A stretch of 61,239 bases of DNA from an uncultured Roseburia sp. GTDB taxonomy: Bacteria > Bacillota > Clostridia > Lachnospirales > Lachnospiraceae. The stretch lies in the NCBI GenBank assembly GCA_934309475.1, contig CAKRDK010000013.1, positions 1-61,239 on the forward strand, read 5' to 3'. The notes beneath the pieces were generated by a model. That model was given only the letters and a program-made list of their open reading frames with translations, searched no databases and was not told where the DNA came from. Positions 1-9,848 of the stretch are shown here, piece after piece. A program made the translations under genes and the position numbers. The stretch's first letter is position 1. Each line of letters begins with the position of its first letter.

Positions 1-96
1 AGAATCCAACGCCACCAGCCTCAGATTGTATTTGAGGAAGTGGAGCACCTTGGAAATGAGAACCGTGGTGGAATTGGTAGTACCGGAAAGAACTGA
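1..96 (+). CDS. C-terminal end of an unidentified protein (partial)
   Basis: The first 96 bases read as one open frame of 31 codons ending in TGA at 94-96. The start lies outside the window. The tail is polar and glycine/asparagine rich at its end, with an acidic stretch (FEEVEHLG) before it. I do not recognise the family. The next gene starts 40 bases downstream without a visible terminator, so the two could be co-transcribed. Confidence 0.5.
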   Translation, partial: RIQRHQPQIVFEEVEHLGNENRGGIGSTGKN

Positions 97-135
97 TTAT
101 ACAAGACAAGTATTTTTGATGGGGAGGTGGCTGTT

Positions 136-1539
136 TTGAAAAAGAACAAAGTATTTCTTAGCATTTTGACGATGTGTCTGCTGTTGAATTTGTTTTTTGG
201 GTTTGCTATGCCATGCTATGCCGCTGACAGCGTGAATTATTGCGGAGATAAGGCGTTTGTCAGAAGGATGAGGCAGGAATGTTCCGGCAATGTTTCACAG
301 GGTTCCGGGAAAAAATATTATGTTTCTGTAAATGGAGACGACAGAGGAAAGGGAAGTAAGAGTAAACCTTTTCGTACATTTGCGAAGGCATTGAAAAAAT
401 TAAAACCGGGAGACACGCTCTATGTCCGGAAGGGAACATACAAAGAGAATATTGTGATTCCGGCAAAATGCTGCGGAACAAAGGATAAGTATATTACGAT
501 ATGCAGCTATGCAAATGAGAAAGTGGTGCTGAACGGAAAATCCGGAAAAAGCAAGACAATACTTACTGTAAATGGCGCATCATATTTGAGAATTGCGGGA
601 TTAGAATTTGCGAATCTGACAGCGCAGGATGCATGTGGAATTTTTGTGGCGGCAGGAACGAATCACTTGATTTTATCCGGCAATACATTTCATGATATCA
701 AGGTCAATAAGCCGACAAAACAGGATCACTGCGCAAATGGAATTCTGCTGTATGGTGATGGCAGCCAGAAGGCAATTCAGAATATATTGATTTATGGAAA
801 TCGTTTATACAATTGTCAGACCGGATGGGCAGAGTGTATTTCCGTGACTGCAAACTGCAAAAACATTAATGTTGTGCAAAATACGATTGACAAAACAGGA
901 AATATTGGAATTGACTTTTCCGGGAACTATGGGTATTGTGCGGATGCCTCAAAAGATTTTCCGAGAAATTGTCTTGCATACAAAAATAAAGTGACAAACT
1001 GCGTTTCGCCGAACGAGACAGCCTATGGCATTTATGTGGATGGTGGACAGCATATTGAGATAAGCGGCAACAATGTGGTAAAGTGCAGTGGCGGAATTGA
1101 AATTGGTGCGGAGGAAAAGCCTACGAAGGGAGCATATTCCACATCGGATATTCAGGTATTGAAAAATAATGTTAAGAATAATAGTGAAAATGGTATCACA
1201 GTCGGTGGCTATCAGAAAAATCTAGGCTGGGTCAACAACGTGACAATAACGGGAAACACCTGTAAAAATAACGGAAAAAAGAATGTGATTTTAACGCTTG
1301 CAAAATGCAATGGTGTCACGTTGCAGGATAATACATTCTGCAATGACTCTGGCGGTGCAGCGATTGTCTATTCGGAGTTTAACAGTTCTTATACCAAGAA
1401 CATTGTATTTAAAAACAATCGTTATTCAAATGGCAATGCGAAGAAAAGAACCTGTTTTGTATATCTGGGAAAAACCTATACTTCTTTTGAAACATGGAAG
1501 AAGGTTGTGGGGAAGAATGCGGGGACGTATCAGGAGTAA
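136..1539 (+). CDS. Secreted right-handed parallel beta-helix protein (pectate lyase-like fold)
   Basis: About 467 residues. A hydrophobic signal peptide (residues ~6-28) is followed by the segment YYVSVNGDDRGKG...KPF, the usual opening of DUF1565/polysaccharide-lyase-9-like beta-helix proteins. Many short N-x-h-x-x-G-N-x-h coils follow (ILSGNTF, IYGNRLY, VQNTID, ISGNNVV, LKNNVK, ITGNTC, LQDNTF). A GTG at 127 is in frame but sits on the ribosome binding site. The run GGGGAGG at 121-127 is correctly spaced (8 bases) for TTG at 136, so I chose TTG. It probably acts outside the cell on or near polysaccharide. Lyase activity is not proven, because the fold is shared by lyases, hydrolases and non-enzymatic surface proteins. 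No sortase motif or anchoring domain is present. Confidence 0.75.
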   Translation: MKKNKVFLSILTMCLLLNLFFGFAMPCYAADSVNYCGDKAFVRRMRQECSGNVSQGSGKKYYVSVNGDDRGKGSKSKPFRTFAKALKKLKPGDTLYVRKGTYKENIVIPAKCCGTKDKYITICSYANEKVVLNGKSGKSKTILTVNGASYLRIAGLEFANLTAQDACGIFVAAGTNHLILSGNTFHDIKVNKPTKQDHCANGILLYGDGSQKAIQNILIYGNRLYNCQTGWAECISVTANCKNINVVQNTIDKTGNIGIDFSGNYGYCADASKDFPRNCLAYKNKVTNCVSPNETAYGIYVDGGQHIEISGNNVVKCSGGIEIGAEEKPTKGAYSTSDIQVLKNNVKNNSENGITVGGYQKNLGWVNNVTITGNTCKNNGKKNVILTLAKCNGVTLQDNTFCNDSGGAAIVYSEFNSSYTKNIVFKNNRYSNGNAKKRTCFVYLGKTYTSFETWKKVVGKNAGTYQE

Positions 1540-1739
1540 GATTCGTCAAACTGCTTAAGAAAAACATGAAAACCCGTCAGATTGACGAAAAAGTGAAAAA
1601 ACAGTCGAAATCACTGTAACATCCTACAAGAAAAGATGAAATTATTTGTGTAGGCGGTCTATGGTAATTTTGGCTGTTTTTTTGTATGATAGATACATCA
1701 AGTACGAGATGTACATTCAATTCAGGAGGTATTTAAGAA

Positions 1740-2852
1740 ATGGCAAGTTTATCATTAAAAAACATTTGCAAAGTTTATCCTAACGGTTTTGAAGCTGTTA
1801 AGGACTTTAACCTTGAAGTAGCAGATCAGGAGTTCATCATCTTCGTTGGACCATCCGGATGTGGTAAATCTACTACACTTCGTATGATCGCTGGTTTGGA
1901 AGAAATCTCTTCCGGTGAATTAAAAATCGATGGAAAATTAATGAACGATGTTGAACCTAAAGATAGAGATATCGCAATGGTATTCCAGAACTATGCTTTA
2001 TATCCACATATGACTGTATTTGACAATATGGCATTCGGATTAAAATTAAGAAAAGTTCCTAAGGATGAAATCAAGAAAAAAGTAGAAGAAGCTGCTAAGA
2101 TTCTTGACCTTGAGAAATTATTAGACCGTAAACCAAAGGCTTTATCCGGTGGACAGAGACAGCGTGTTGCCATGGGTCGTGCAATCGTTCGTAATCCTAA
2201 GGTATTCCTTATGGATGAGCCTCTTTCAAACCTGGATGCAAAATTACGTGTACAGATGCGTTCTGAAATTGCTTCCTTACATAACAGATTAAAAGCTACT
2301 ATCATCTATGTAACACATGATCAGACAGAAGCTATGACATTAGGAACCAGAATCGTTGTATTAAAAGACGGTGTTATCATGCAGGTTGATTCTCCACAGA
2401 AATTATACAATGAGCCTAACAACTTATTCGTAGCTGGATTCATCGGATCTCCTCAGATGAACTTCGTAGATGCTCAGTGTAAAGTAGAAGGCGAGAAAGT
2501 AACACTTTCCTTCGATAAGACAACAGTTGTTCTTCCACCAGCAAAGGCTAAGAAATTAATTGATGGCGGATATAACGGAAAAACAGTTGTTATGGGTATC
2601 AGACCAGAAGATATTGATGATTCCCAGATTGCAATCGAGACACATCAGGATAGCATAATCGAGACAGAAGTAACTGGATACGAATTATTAGGTTCTGAAG
2701 TATTATTATACTACAAAGTAGCTGATACAGCTATGACAGCTAAAGTTGATTCCAGAACGCCAGCTCGTTTAGGCGATCACATCAAATTAGCGATTGATAC
2801 AGAGAAGATTCACGTATTCGATAAAGAAACAGAATTGACAATTACAAACTAA
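1740..2852 (+). CDS. msmK: Sugar ABC transporter ATP-binding protein, MsmK/UgpC/MalK type
   Basis: Complete 370-residue CUT1-type ATPase. Walker A is GPSGCGKS (37-44), signature LSGGQ (135-139), Walker B VFLMDE (155-160) and the switch histidine H193 in VTHDQTE. A TOBE/MalK-like regulatory domain fills residues ~240-370. It hydrolyses ATP to drive carbohydrate uptake. No permease or binding-protein gene is next to it, which is typical of the shared multitask ATPases of Firmicutes. The xyloglucan transporter at 40.6-47.3 kb has no ATPase of its own and is a plausible client (inference). An AGGAGG lies near 1724. A weak TATGAT (1685-1690) could be its -10 box. Its codon usage (many TTA, GTA, CCA, AAA) looks smoother than its neighbours, as in highly expressed genes. 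Confidence 0.93.
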   Translation: MASLSLKNICKVYPNGFEAVKDFNLEVADQEFIIFVGPSGCGKSTTLRMIAGLEEISSGELKIDGKLMNDVEPKDRDIAMVFQNYALYPHMTVFDNMAFGLKLRKVPKDEIKKKVEEAAKILDLEKLLDRKPKALSGGQRQRVAMGRAIVRNPKVFLMDEPLSNLDAKLRVQMRSEIASLHNRLKATIIYVTHDQTEAMTLGTRIVVLKDGVIMQVDSPQKLYNEPNNLFVAGFIGSPQMNFVDAQCKVEGEKVTLSFDKTTVVLPPAKAKKLIDGGYNGKTVVMGIRPEDIDDSQIAIETHQDSIIETEVTGYELLGSEVLLYYKVADTAMTAKVDSRTPARLGDHIKLAIDTEKIHVFDKETELTITN

Positions 2853-2885
2853 TTCGGTACAATAGAATAAGTATCTAAAAAAATT

Positions 2886-2916
2886 AAACTGGGTGTATGA
2901 TGTACACCCAGTTTTT
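2886..2916 (+). terminator. Intrinsic terminator after msmK
   Basis: A perfect 12-bp stem, 2886-2897 pairing with 2903-2914, closes a 5-base loop (TGATG) and runs into TTTTT. It ends the msmK transcript and separates it from the regulator gene at 2933. Confidence 0.92.
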
Positions 2917-2932
2917 CTAATGGAGTGATATT

Positions 2933-4018
2933 TTGGTTTCAAATCATAAAATTCAGACAATCTTAGACGAGATAAGAGACATTTCACATATTGAACTGGC
3001 TCTTTATACCGAAAAGGGAAAGCAGGTTGCTGCAACCTTTCAGCCGGAAGAGGCATTAGAAGCAGCAGTTGCATCATTTGCAACATCAATGGCAGAAAGC
3101 CAGATGCTATCGGGCTGCCATTTTTTTAAAGTTGTGGTAGAGGGGGAAGTAGAGTACATTCTCTTGACCCAGGCAGGCACAGAAGATGCCTATATGATTG
3201 GTAAATTAGCAGTCTGCCAGATTCGCAACATGGTTACCATGCACATGGAACAGTTCGACCGCAACAGCTTTATGCAGAACATTTTATTAGGCAATATGCT
3301 TGTGGTAGATATGTACAACAAAGCACAGAAGTTACATATTGAGCAGACAGAACGAATTGTATTCGTCATCGATATAGGCGGGAAGAAGGACAATACTGTC
3401 ATGGAGATGGTGAAGAATCTTTTTGTCAATAAGACGAAAGATTTTGTGACAGAAGTAGATGAACAGAGTATTATTTTAGTCAAAGATGCAAAAGAATATG
3501 AGACAGAAGAAGATTTAGACAGACTTGCAGAGACAATTGTAGATAACCTTCATGCGGAGGCGATGGTGAAGGTGCGCGTCGGTTATGGAAACCGCGTGGT
3601 GAATTTACCGGATATTACGAAATCCTACCAGGAAGCGAAGATGGCATTAGAGGTAGGCAGAATTTTCTATGCAGAAAAAGAAGTCATTTCTTATAGTAAT
3701 CTTGGCATTGGCCGTTTGATATACCAGCTTCCAATGAGTTTGTGTGAGATGTTTATTCATGAAGTATTCGGGGACGAGGTACCGGATATTTTCAACGAGG
3801 AGATATTGACCACCATTCAGAAATTTTTCGAAAATAATTTGAACATATCAGAGACGGCACGTCAGCTTTATGTTCATAGAAATACATTAGTCTATCGCTT
3901 AGAGCGCTTAGAGAAAACAATTGGTCTTGACATTCGTCGTTTTGACGATGCCATGACATTTAAGATTGCGATGATGGTTCTTGACCACATGAAGTATCAG
4001 AATCATGGTCGGGAATAG
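2933..4018 (+). CDS. CdaR/PucR-type helix-turn-helix transcriptional regulator
   Basis: 361 residues starting at TTG with GGAG seven bases upstream. The C-terminus (about 305-355) carries the PucR-type HTH: FFENNLNISETARQLYVHRN followed by a TLVYRLERLE helix. The middle (about 135-260) resembles the degenerate GGDEF-like domain of CdaR sugar-diacid regulators, and the N-terminal ~120 residues would be the ligand-sensing part. The effector cannot be told from sequence. It sits between the msmK terminator and the topoisomerase pair. Only 21 bases separate it from the next gene, so read-through into the topoisomerase genes is possible. Confidence 0.82.
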   Translation: MVSNHKIQTILDEIRDISHIELALYTEKGKQVAATFQPEEALEAAVASFATSMAESQMLSGCHFFKVVVEGEVEYILLTQAGTEDAYMIGKLAVCQIRNMVTMHMEQFDRNSFMQNILLGNMLVVDMYNKAQKLHIEQTERIVFVIDIGGKKDNTVMEMVKNLFVNKTKDFVTEVDEQSIILVKDAKEYETEEDLDRLAETIVDNLHAEAMVKVRVGYGNRVVNLPDITKSYQEAKMALEVGRIFYAEKEVISYSNLGIGRLIYQLPMSLCEMFIHEVFGDEVPDIFNEEILTTIQKFFENNLNISETARQLYVHRNTLVYRLERLEKTIGLDIRRFDDAMTFKIAMMVLDHMKYQNHGRE

Positions 4019-4039
4019 AGAAAGGAAAGTATAGAAAAG

Positions 4040-5962
4040 ATGGCAGGGAAAACAGCTTACGATGAACATAGCATAGCGGTGTTAGAAGGGTTAGAAGCAG
4101 TCCGGAAAAGACCGGGAATGTATATTGGAAGTGTTTCCAGAAAAGGATTGAACCATTTAATATATGAAATTGTGGACAATGCAGTCGATGAGCATTTAGC
4201 AGGTGCATGTGATACGATTCATGTAACGTTAGAGGCAGATGGTTCCTGTACCGTAGAGGATAACGGTCGAGGTGTTCCGGTCGGAATGCACGCAAAAGGA
4301 GTGTCTGCAGCGCGTGTTGTATACACGACCTTGCATGCCGGAGGAAAATTCGATGATTCCGCCTACAAGACAAGCGGTGGACTTCACGGAGTAGGTTCCT
4401 CTGTCGTGAATGCATTATCCACTTACATGGATGTGGAAATCAGCAGGGAAGGATATGTGCATCATGACCGCTATGAGCGTGGTGTTCCGACAGTGGAATT
4501 AGAGAACGGACTTCTCCCTAAGATTGCAAAAACGAGAAAGACAGGAACAAAGGTAAACTTTTTACCGGACCCGGAGATTTTTGAGAAGACAAGATTTAAA
4601 GAGGATGAAGTGAAAAGCCGTATGCATGAGACGGCATACCTGAATCCGAAGCTTACCATTATCTACGAAGACCGCCGTGGTGAGGAAGTGGAGCATATTG
4701 AATATCATGAGGAGGAAGGCATCAAGGGATTTGTAAGGGACTTGAACAAGAGTACCGAAGCACTTCATGATGTCGTGTACTTTAAAGGGGAAGCAGAAGG
4801 CATTACCGTGGAAGCCGCTTTCCAGTACACGAATGAGTTTCATGAGAATATTTTAGGATTCTGTAATAATATCTTTAATGCTGAGGGTGGAACCCATATT
4901 ACAGGATTTAAAACTGTATTTACAACTGTAATTAATTCGTATGCGAGAGAACTTGGTATTTTAAAGGAAAAAGATGCGAATTTTACCGGTGCAGATGTCA
5001 GAAACGGTATGACGGCCGTGGTATCCATCAAGCATCCGGACCCGCGTTTTGAAGGACAGACAAAGACTAAGTTAGACAATCAGGACGCATCCCGTGTGAC
5101 GGCAAAAGTAACCGGCGATGAGATACAGCTTTTCTTTGACAAGAATTTAGAGACGTTAAAGACGGTTATTTCCTGTGCGGAGAAAGCGGCAAAGATTCGG
5201 AAAACAGAGGAAAAGGCAAAGACGAATCTTTTGACCAAACAGAAGTTTTCTTTTGACTCAAACGGAAAGCTTGCAAACTGTGAGAGCAGAGATGCCTCTC
5301 TGTGTGAGATTTTTATTGTCGAAGGAGATTCTGCGGGAGGTTCTGCAAAGACCGCGCGTGACCGTAATTTCCAGGCAATTTTGCCAATCCGGGGTAAAAT
5401 CTTAAACGTGGAGAAGGCAAGCATTGACAAAGTACTTGCAAATGCCGAGATTAAGACGATGATCAATGCGTTTGGCTGCGGCTTCTCAGAAGGCTATGGA
5501 AATGATTTTGACATTACAAAACTCCGCTACGATAAAATTATTATTATGGCGGATGCCGACGTTGATGGAGCGCATATTTCGACGTTGCTTCTGACCCTGT
5601 TTTACCGCTTTATGCCGGAACTTATCTATGAGGGACATGTTTATGTGGCAATGCCGCCGCTGTATAAAGCCATTCCTTCGAAGGGAGAAGAAGAATATCT
5701 CTACGATGACGAGGCACTAGAGCGCTATCGTAAGAAGCATACGGGAAACTTTACGCTGCAGCGCTACAAAGGTCTTGGTGAGATGGATGCGGATCAGCTT
5801 TGGGAGACGACACTTGATCCAAAGACGCGTAAATTAAAGAGAATCGAGATTGAGGACGGACGCATGGCATCTGACGTAACGGAGATGCTGATGGGAACCG
5901 ATGTACCACCTCGAAAAGCATTTATTTACGAGCATGCAAAAGATGCTGAACTAGATTTTTAG
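4040..5962 (+). CDS. parE: DNA topoisomerase IV-like subunit B (type IIA, ATP-hydrolysing)
   Basis: 640 residues. The GHKL ATPase domain shows EIVDNAVDEH (residues ~43-52), DNGRGVPVG and GGLHGVGSSVVNALS. The Toprim domain has EGDSAGG (~427) and the metal-binding DADVDGAHIS (~504), and the C-terminus has QRYKGLGEMDADQLW. It cleaves and rejoins DNA in an A2B2 complex with the next gene, 17 bases downstream. Dnaclose gyrase genes normally sit beside dnaA/recF, and neither is here. With the lack of a GyrA box in the partner, this suggests the decatenating topoisomerase IV rather than gyrase. The ParE/GyrB assignment is therefore inference; the family is certain. Confidence 0.88.
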   Translation: MAGKTAYDEHSIAVLEGLEAVRKRPGMYIGSVSRKGLNHLIYEIVDNAVDEHLAGACDTIHVTLEADGSCTVEDNGRGVPVGMHAKGVSAARVVYTTLHAGGKFDDSAYKTSGGLHGVGSSVVNALSTYMDVEISREGYVHHDRYERGVPTVELENGLLPKIAKTRKTGTKVNFLPDPEIFEKTRFKEDEVKSRMHETAYLNPKLTIIYEDRRGEEVEHIEYHEEEGIKGFVRDLNKSTEALHDVVYFKGEAEGITVEAAFQYTNEFHENILGFCNNIFNAEGGTHITGFKTVFTTVINSYARELGILKEKDANFTGADVRNGMTAVVSIKHPDPRFEGQTKTKLDNQDASRVTAKVTGDEIQLFFDKNLETLKTVISCAEKAAKIRKTEEKAKTNLLTKQKFSFDSNGKLANCESRDASLCEIFIVEGDSAGGSAKTARDRNFQAILPIRGKILNVEKASIDKVLANAEIKTMINAFGCGFSEGYGNDFDITKLRYDKIIIMADADVDGAHISTLLLTLFYRFMPELIYEGHVYVAMPPLYKAIPSKGEEEYLYDDEALERYRKKHTGNFTLQRYKGLGEMDADQLWETTLDPKTRKLKRIEIEDGRMASDVTEMLMGTDVPPRKAFIYEHAKDAELDF

Positions 5963-5979
5963 GAAAGGTTAGAAGATAG

Positions 5980-8217
5980 ATGAGACAGGAAGAACAGATT
6001 ATTCAGACTGAATATTCTGAATTGATGCAGAAATCATATATTGATTATGCGATGAGTGTTATCATTGCAAGAGCACTTCCGGATGTGAGAGATGGATTAA
6101 AGCCTGTACAGAGACGTACTCTCTATGATATGTATGAGCTTGGAATCCGCTATGATAAGCCGTATCGTAAGAGTGCCCGTATTGTCGGAGATACCATGGG
6201 TAAATATCATCCGCATGGTGACAGTTCCATTTATGGTGCGTTAGTTGTCATGGCGCAGGATTTTAAAATGGGACAGCCTTTGGTGGACGGTCACGGTAAC
6301 TTTGGATCTATCGAGGGAGATGGAGCGGCTGCGATGCGTTACACGGAGGCACGCCTGCACAAACTGACACAGGAAGCATATCTGGCAGATTTAGATAAAA
6401 ATGTCATAGATTTCATGCCAAACTTTGATGAGACGGAAAAAGAGCCGGTTGTTCTGCCGGTAAAGGTGCCAAACCTCTTGATTAACGGTGCGGAGGGAAT
6501 TGCAGTCGGTATGGCGACCAGCATCCCGACACATAATTTTGGTGAGGTCATCGATGGCGTAATCGCTTACATGAAGAATCCGGACATCAATACAGCCCAG
6601 ATGATGGAATATATCAAGGGACCAGATTTCCCAACGGGCGGTATCGTGGCAAATCAGGACGATTTACTGGCTATTTACTCAACGGGTGTCGGTAAAATCA
6701 AACTGCGCGGTAAAGTGGAAGTGGAGAAGATGAAGGGCGGAAAAGAACGCTTGGTTATCACGGAGATTCCATATACCATGATTGGTGCCAACATCGGGAA
6801 ATTTTTGAACGATGTTTATAGTTTAGTTGAGACGAAGAAGACGAACGATATTGTAGATATTACCAACCAGTCCTCAAAAGAGGGAATCCGTATTGTGCTA
6901 GAACTGCGCAGGGGAGCAGATGTGGAGAATTTAAAGAATCTGCTCTATAAGAAGACGAAGTTAGAAGATACCTTTGGTGTCAACATGTTAGCCGTTGCAG
7001 ACGGAAGACCGGAGACCATGGGAATCGTGCCGATGATTCGTCATCATGTGAATTTCCAGTACGAGATTGCCACTAGAAAATATCAGACACTTCTCGCAAA
7101 AGAATTAGAGAAGAAAGAGATTCAGGAAGGTTTAATCAAAGCATGTGATGTGATTGACCTGATTATTGAGATTCTGCGCGGAAGTAAAAATGTGAAAGAG
7201 GCAAGAGCATGCTTAGTAAACGGCGAGACAGGTTCTATCCAGTTTAAATCTGCCCAGTCGAAAAAGGATGCTGCACAGCTTCGTTTTACCGAGAAACAGG
7301 CATCGGCTATTTTAGAGATGCGTCTGTATAAATTAATCGGATTAGAAATCGAAGCCCTCTTAAAAGACCACGAGGCAACGTTGAAAAATATCGAGACTTA
7401 CGAAGATATTTTAAATAACCGTGCAACGATGGCAAAGGTCATCATCAAGGAATTACAGGCATTTAAGAAGGAATATGCAACACCGAGAAAGACACTTCTT
7501 GCGAACTTAGAAGCCGCTGTTGTGGAAGAGAAAAAGATAGAAGAGATGGATGTCGTATTCCTGATGGATCGTTTCGGATACGCAAAGACAATCGATGTTT
7601 CCGCTTACGAGCGTAATAAGGAAGCGGCAGACAATGAGAACCGCTACATTATTCGCTGTAAAAATACCGATAAAATCTGTGTATTCACGGATGAGGGACA
7701 GCTTCATCTGATTAAGGTTTTAGACCTTCCGTTTGGAAAATTCCGTGACAAAGGAAAGCCAATCGACAATGTAAGTAACTACAATAGTAATGAAGAAAAC
7801 TTTGTATACATTGCAAGTTTAAATGCTATCCGGGAGCAGAAAGTTCTGTTTGGAACCAAGATGGCTATGTTAAAGGTTGTAAACGGAAGCGAGTTTGATG
7901 TCGCAAAACGAACGACTGCGGCGACAAAACTGACCGACGGGGATGAGGTGCTGCTTGTGCACGTCGTTGCCGGTGATGAGACCATTGTAATGCAGTCAGA
8001 GAAGGATATGTTTTTACGCATCGAAGAGAATACAGTTCCAGAGAAAAAGAAAGGTGCTGTTGGAGTTCGCGGCATGCGCCTTGCAGAAGGTGACAGTTTA
8101 AGCCACATTTACCTGCTTGCGGCGGATGCAAGCCAGACAATCGAATTAAAAGGCAAAGAGGTTGCCTTAAACCGTATCCGGGTTGCAAACCGTGATACCA
8201 AAGGTGTAAAAAAATAA
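5980..8217 (+). CDS. parC: DNA topoisomerase IV-like subunit A
   Basis: 745 residues. The catalytic tyrosine is Y121 in [10 protein letters not shown]. The winged-helix region reads [15 protein letters not shown]. The C-terminal beta-pinwheel (about 500-740) lacks a QRRGGKG-type GyrA box, which argues for a ParC-like relaxing/decatenating enzyme. In the quinolone-interaction region the serine (S82) is kept, but the acidic residue four positions on (Asp87 in E. coli GyrA, Glu84 in ParC) is Gly86. It is translated right after parE (17-base gap, AGGAAAGG ribosome site). The exact gyrase versus topoisomerase IV role is inferred. Confidence 0.88.
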   Translation: MRQEEQIIQTEYSELMQKSYIDYAMSVIIARALPDVRDGLKPVQRRTLYDMYELGIRYDKPYRKSARIVGDTMGKYHPHGDSSIYGALVVMAQDFKMGQPLVDGHGNFGSIEGDGAAAMRYTEARLHKLTQEAYLADLDKNVIDFMPNFDETEKEPVVLPVKVPNLLINGAEGIAVGMATSIPTHNFGEVIDGVIAYMKNPDINTAQMMEYIKGPDFPTGGIVANQDDLLAIYSTGVGKIKLRGKVEVEKMKGGKERLVITEIPYTMIGANIGKFLNDVYSLVETKKTNDIVDITNQSSKEGIRIVLELRRGADVENLKNLLYKKTKLEDTFGVNMLAVADGRPETMGIVPMIRHHVNFQYEIATRKYQTLLAKELEKKEIQEGLIKACDVIDLIIEILRGSKNVKEARACLVNGETGSIQFKSAQSKKDAAQLRFTEKQASAILEMRLYKLIGLEIEALLKDHEATLKNIETYEDILNNRATMAKVIIKELQAFKKEYATPRKTLLANLEAAVVEEKKIEEMDVVFLMDRFGYAKTIDVSAYERNKEAADNENRYIIRCKNTDKICVFTDEGQLHLIKVLDLPFGKFRDKGKPIDNVSNYNSNEENFVYIASLNAIREQKVLFGTKMAMLKVVNGSEFDVAKRTTAATKLTDGDEVLLVHVVAGDETIVMQSEKDMFLRIEENTVPEKKKGAVGVRGMRLAEGDSLSHIYLLAADASQTIELKGKEVALNRIRVANRDTKGVKK

Positions 8218-8227
8218 AAAAGAAAAC

Positions 8228-8261
8228 GGCTTTCCTGCTTTTAATTTCAGGCGGGAAAGCC
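8228..8261 (+). terminator. Hairpin after parC (probable terminator)
   Basis: An 11-bp stem with one G-U pair (8228-8238 with 8251-8261) follows the parC stop. The downstream T-tract is short (CTTTGC), so termination may be incomplete and the phosphatase gene 30 bases on could receive read-through. Confidence 0.6.
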
Positions 8262-8290
8262 CTTTGCATATCAGTTGGAAAGGAAAAGGA

Positions 8291-8944
8291 ATGAAAGCAG
8301 TATTATTGGATTTAGATGGAACATTGATTAATTCCGAAGAGGGTATTACAAAATGCGTACAGTATGCACTTCGTTCTTTTGGAATCGAAGAGACGGATTT
8401 GACAAAGCTGCGTTGTTTTATCGGACCGCCACTTGAGGTTATGTACAGGGAAAAATATGGATTTACACAGGAACAGGCATGGCAGGGAACACTAAAATAC
8501 AGGGAACGCTTTGACGTGAAGGGAATTTTTGAGTGTGAGCTCTACGATGGTGTGGAAGATGCGTTAAAAAAACTGAAAGCAGACGGCTACATTGTCGCAC
8601 TTGCCTCATCAAAGCCGGAGACAGCATGCAGAAGAATTATAGAACATTTTCATCTGACGAAATATTTTGATGAGATTGTCGGTTCTACCCTAGATGGCAG
8701 CATCAGTTCGAAAGGCGAAGTGCTAGAAGAACTCTACCGCCGTATGCCGGATGTGGAAAAAGATGAAATGTGTCTTGTTGGCGATACCAAATTTGATGCA
8801 ATCGGTGCAGGAAACTTTGGAATTGACTGCATCGGCGTATCATACGGGTTCGGCACGAAAGAGGAATTAGAGGCAGCAGGAGCAGTTACTGTCTGCGATA
8901 GTCTGGGAGAAGTGCTTACATATCTTGAAACCAAAAAAGTGTGA
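8291..8944 (+). CDS. HAD-family hydrolase, phosphoglycolate phosphatase-like
   Basis: 217 residues. Motif I is LLDLDGTL with nucleophile D7 and acid/base D9, motif II is ALASSKPE, and motif IV is GDTKFDAIGAGNFG. A helical cap domain lies between residues ~15 and 80, as in the Gph/PpaX/YjjG group. Small phosphorylated metabolites are the likely substrates, but the specific one cannot be told. An in-frame TTG at 8264 lies inside the end of the preceding hairpin. ATG at 8291 follows GGAAAGGAAAAGGA and was chosen. Confidence 0.85.
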   Translation: MKAVLLDLDGTLINSEEGITKCVQYALRSFGIEETDLTKLRCFIGPPLEVMYREKYGFTQEQAWQGTLKYRERFDVKGIFECELYDGVEDALKKLKADGYIVALASSKPETACRRIIEHFHLTKYFDEIVGSTLDGSISSKGEVLEELYRRMPDVEKDEMCLVGDTKFDAIGAGNFGIDCIGVSYGFGTKEELEAAGAVTVCDSLGEVLTYLETKKV

Positions 8945-8990
8945 AAAATAAATTTTTCACCCACAAGATTTGTGCTGTGGCACAAACTTG
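8941..8990 (+). other. Two consecutive hairpins between the HAD and CPBP genes
   Basis: The first is GTGAAAAAT/ATTTTTCAC (8941-8960), overlapping the HAD stop codon. The second is an 11-bp stem with a single bulged A (8964-8975 with 8980-8990, loop TGTG). Neither is followed by a clear T-run. They could act as mRNA 3'-end stabilisers or a weak terminator. Confidence 0.4.
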
Positions 8991-9026
8991 AGATGCGCAC
9001 AAAGCAGCGCAGAAATGGAGTAGAAG

Positions 9027-9836
9027 ATGAAACAGATAAAAGGATTCCGCCTCTGGCAGATTTTATATCCGGTGCTGATTTATTATGTGGTGGAGAGCGT
9101 GGCATTTTTATTTTTAGGGCTTCTGATTGGAACGGCACAAGAGACCTATATGATGCGCCAGATGATTTGCGGGCTTATCACGATACCGTTTTTATATCTG
9201 ATGTTTTATTGGAAAGACCGTGCCGTGGAAAAAATTGTCATGACGGAAGATACCTTTTCCTCGGTTGCAAAAGAGCAGAGGATGAAGTATCTTATAAAAT
9301 GTATACAAGATGGTGCACTTTCGATTGCGGGAGCGGCAGCGCTAGGGATTGCGTTAAATAATATCATTGCGCAGACACCGCTGATGTCTTTGTCGGAGGG
9401 CTATCAGGAGACGAACACTGCATTTTTTTCAGGCGGGATGCTTTTTGAACTGCTCGGCTCAGGACTTGTGATTCCGATTGTGGAAGAATTATTGTTTCGC
9501 GGCATTGTATACAAGAGACTCCGAATCTGGATGGGCTGGCAGAAAGCGCTTGTTTTTTCCGCGCTTTTCTTTGGGCTGATTCATATGAATCTGGTGCAGT
9601 TTGTGTACGCCGGACTTTTAGGCGCATTTCTGGCATTGTTGCTGGAAAAGACAGGGAAGCTCTATATGGCAGTGTTGGCACATATGACGGCAAATGTAAT
9701 TGCAATCGTGCGTGCAGAGACAGACTGGCTGTCTTTTTCGTATCAGATGACGCCGCAGGGAATCCTTTTCACCTGTGTACTTCTGGGAGCAGCCGGACTT
9801 ATCGTGCGTTATTTTATGGTAAGGGAAACAAAGTAG
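9027..9836 (+). CDS. CPBP-family intramembrane metalloprotease
   Basis: 269 residues with about seven hydrophobic segments. The diagnostic motifs are EELLFR (153-158), FGLIHMN with H186, and LAHMTAN with H219 and N223. Together these form the CAAX-protease/bacteriocin-processing (Abi/Rce1-like) metal site in the membrane. Members cleave membrane-associated peptides or act in bacteriocin self-immunity. No bacteriocin gene is visible nearby, so the substrate is unknown. The next gene follows after 12 bases and is likely co-translated. Confidence 0.88.
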   Translation: MKQIKGFRLWQILYPVLIYYVVESVAFLFLGLLIGTAQETYMMRQMICGLITIPFLYLMFYWKDRAVEKIVMTEDTFSSVAKEQRMKYLIKCIQDGALSIAGAAALGIALNNIIAQTPLMSLSEGYQETNTAFFSGGMLFELLGSGLVIPIVEELLFRGIVYKRLRIWMGWQKALVFSALFFGLIHMNLVQFVYAGLLGAFLALLLEKTGKLYMAVLAHMTANVIAIVRAETDWLSFSYQMTPQGILFTCVLLGAAGLIVRYFMVRETK

Positions 9837-9848
9837 AAATGAGGGAAG

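Noticed and set aside
1540..1739. A terminator after the beta-helix gene
   Set aside because: Only a 5-bp stem (CGTCA/TGACG near 1575-1588) without a T-run was found.
4040..8217. Naming the topoisomerase genes gyrB/gyrA
   Set aside because: No GyrA box is visible in the A subunit and no dnaA/recF neighbours are present. ParE/ParC fits better, though the family signature is shared and the choice remains inferred.
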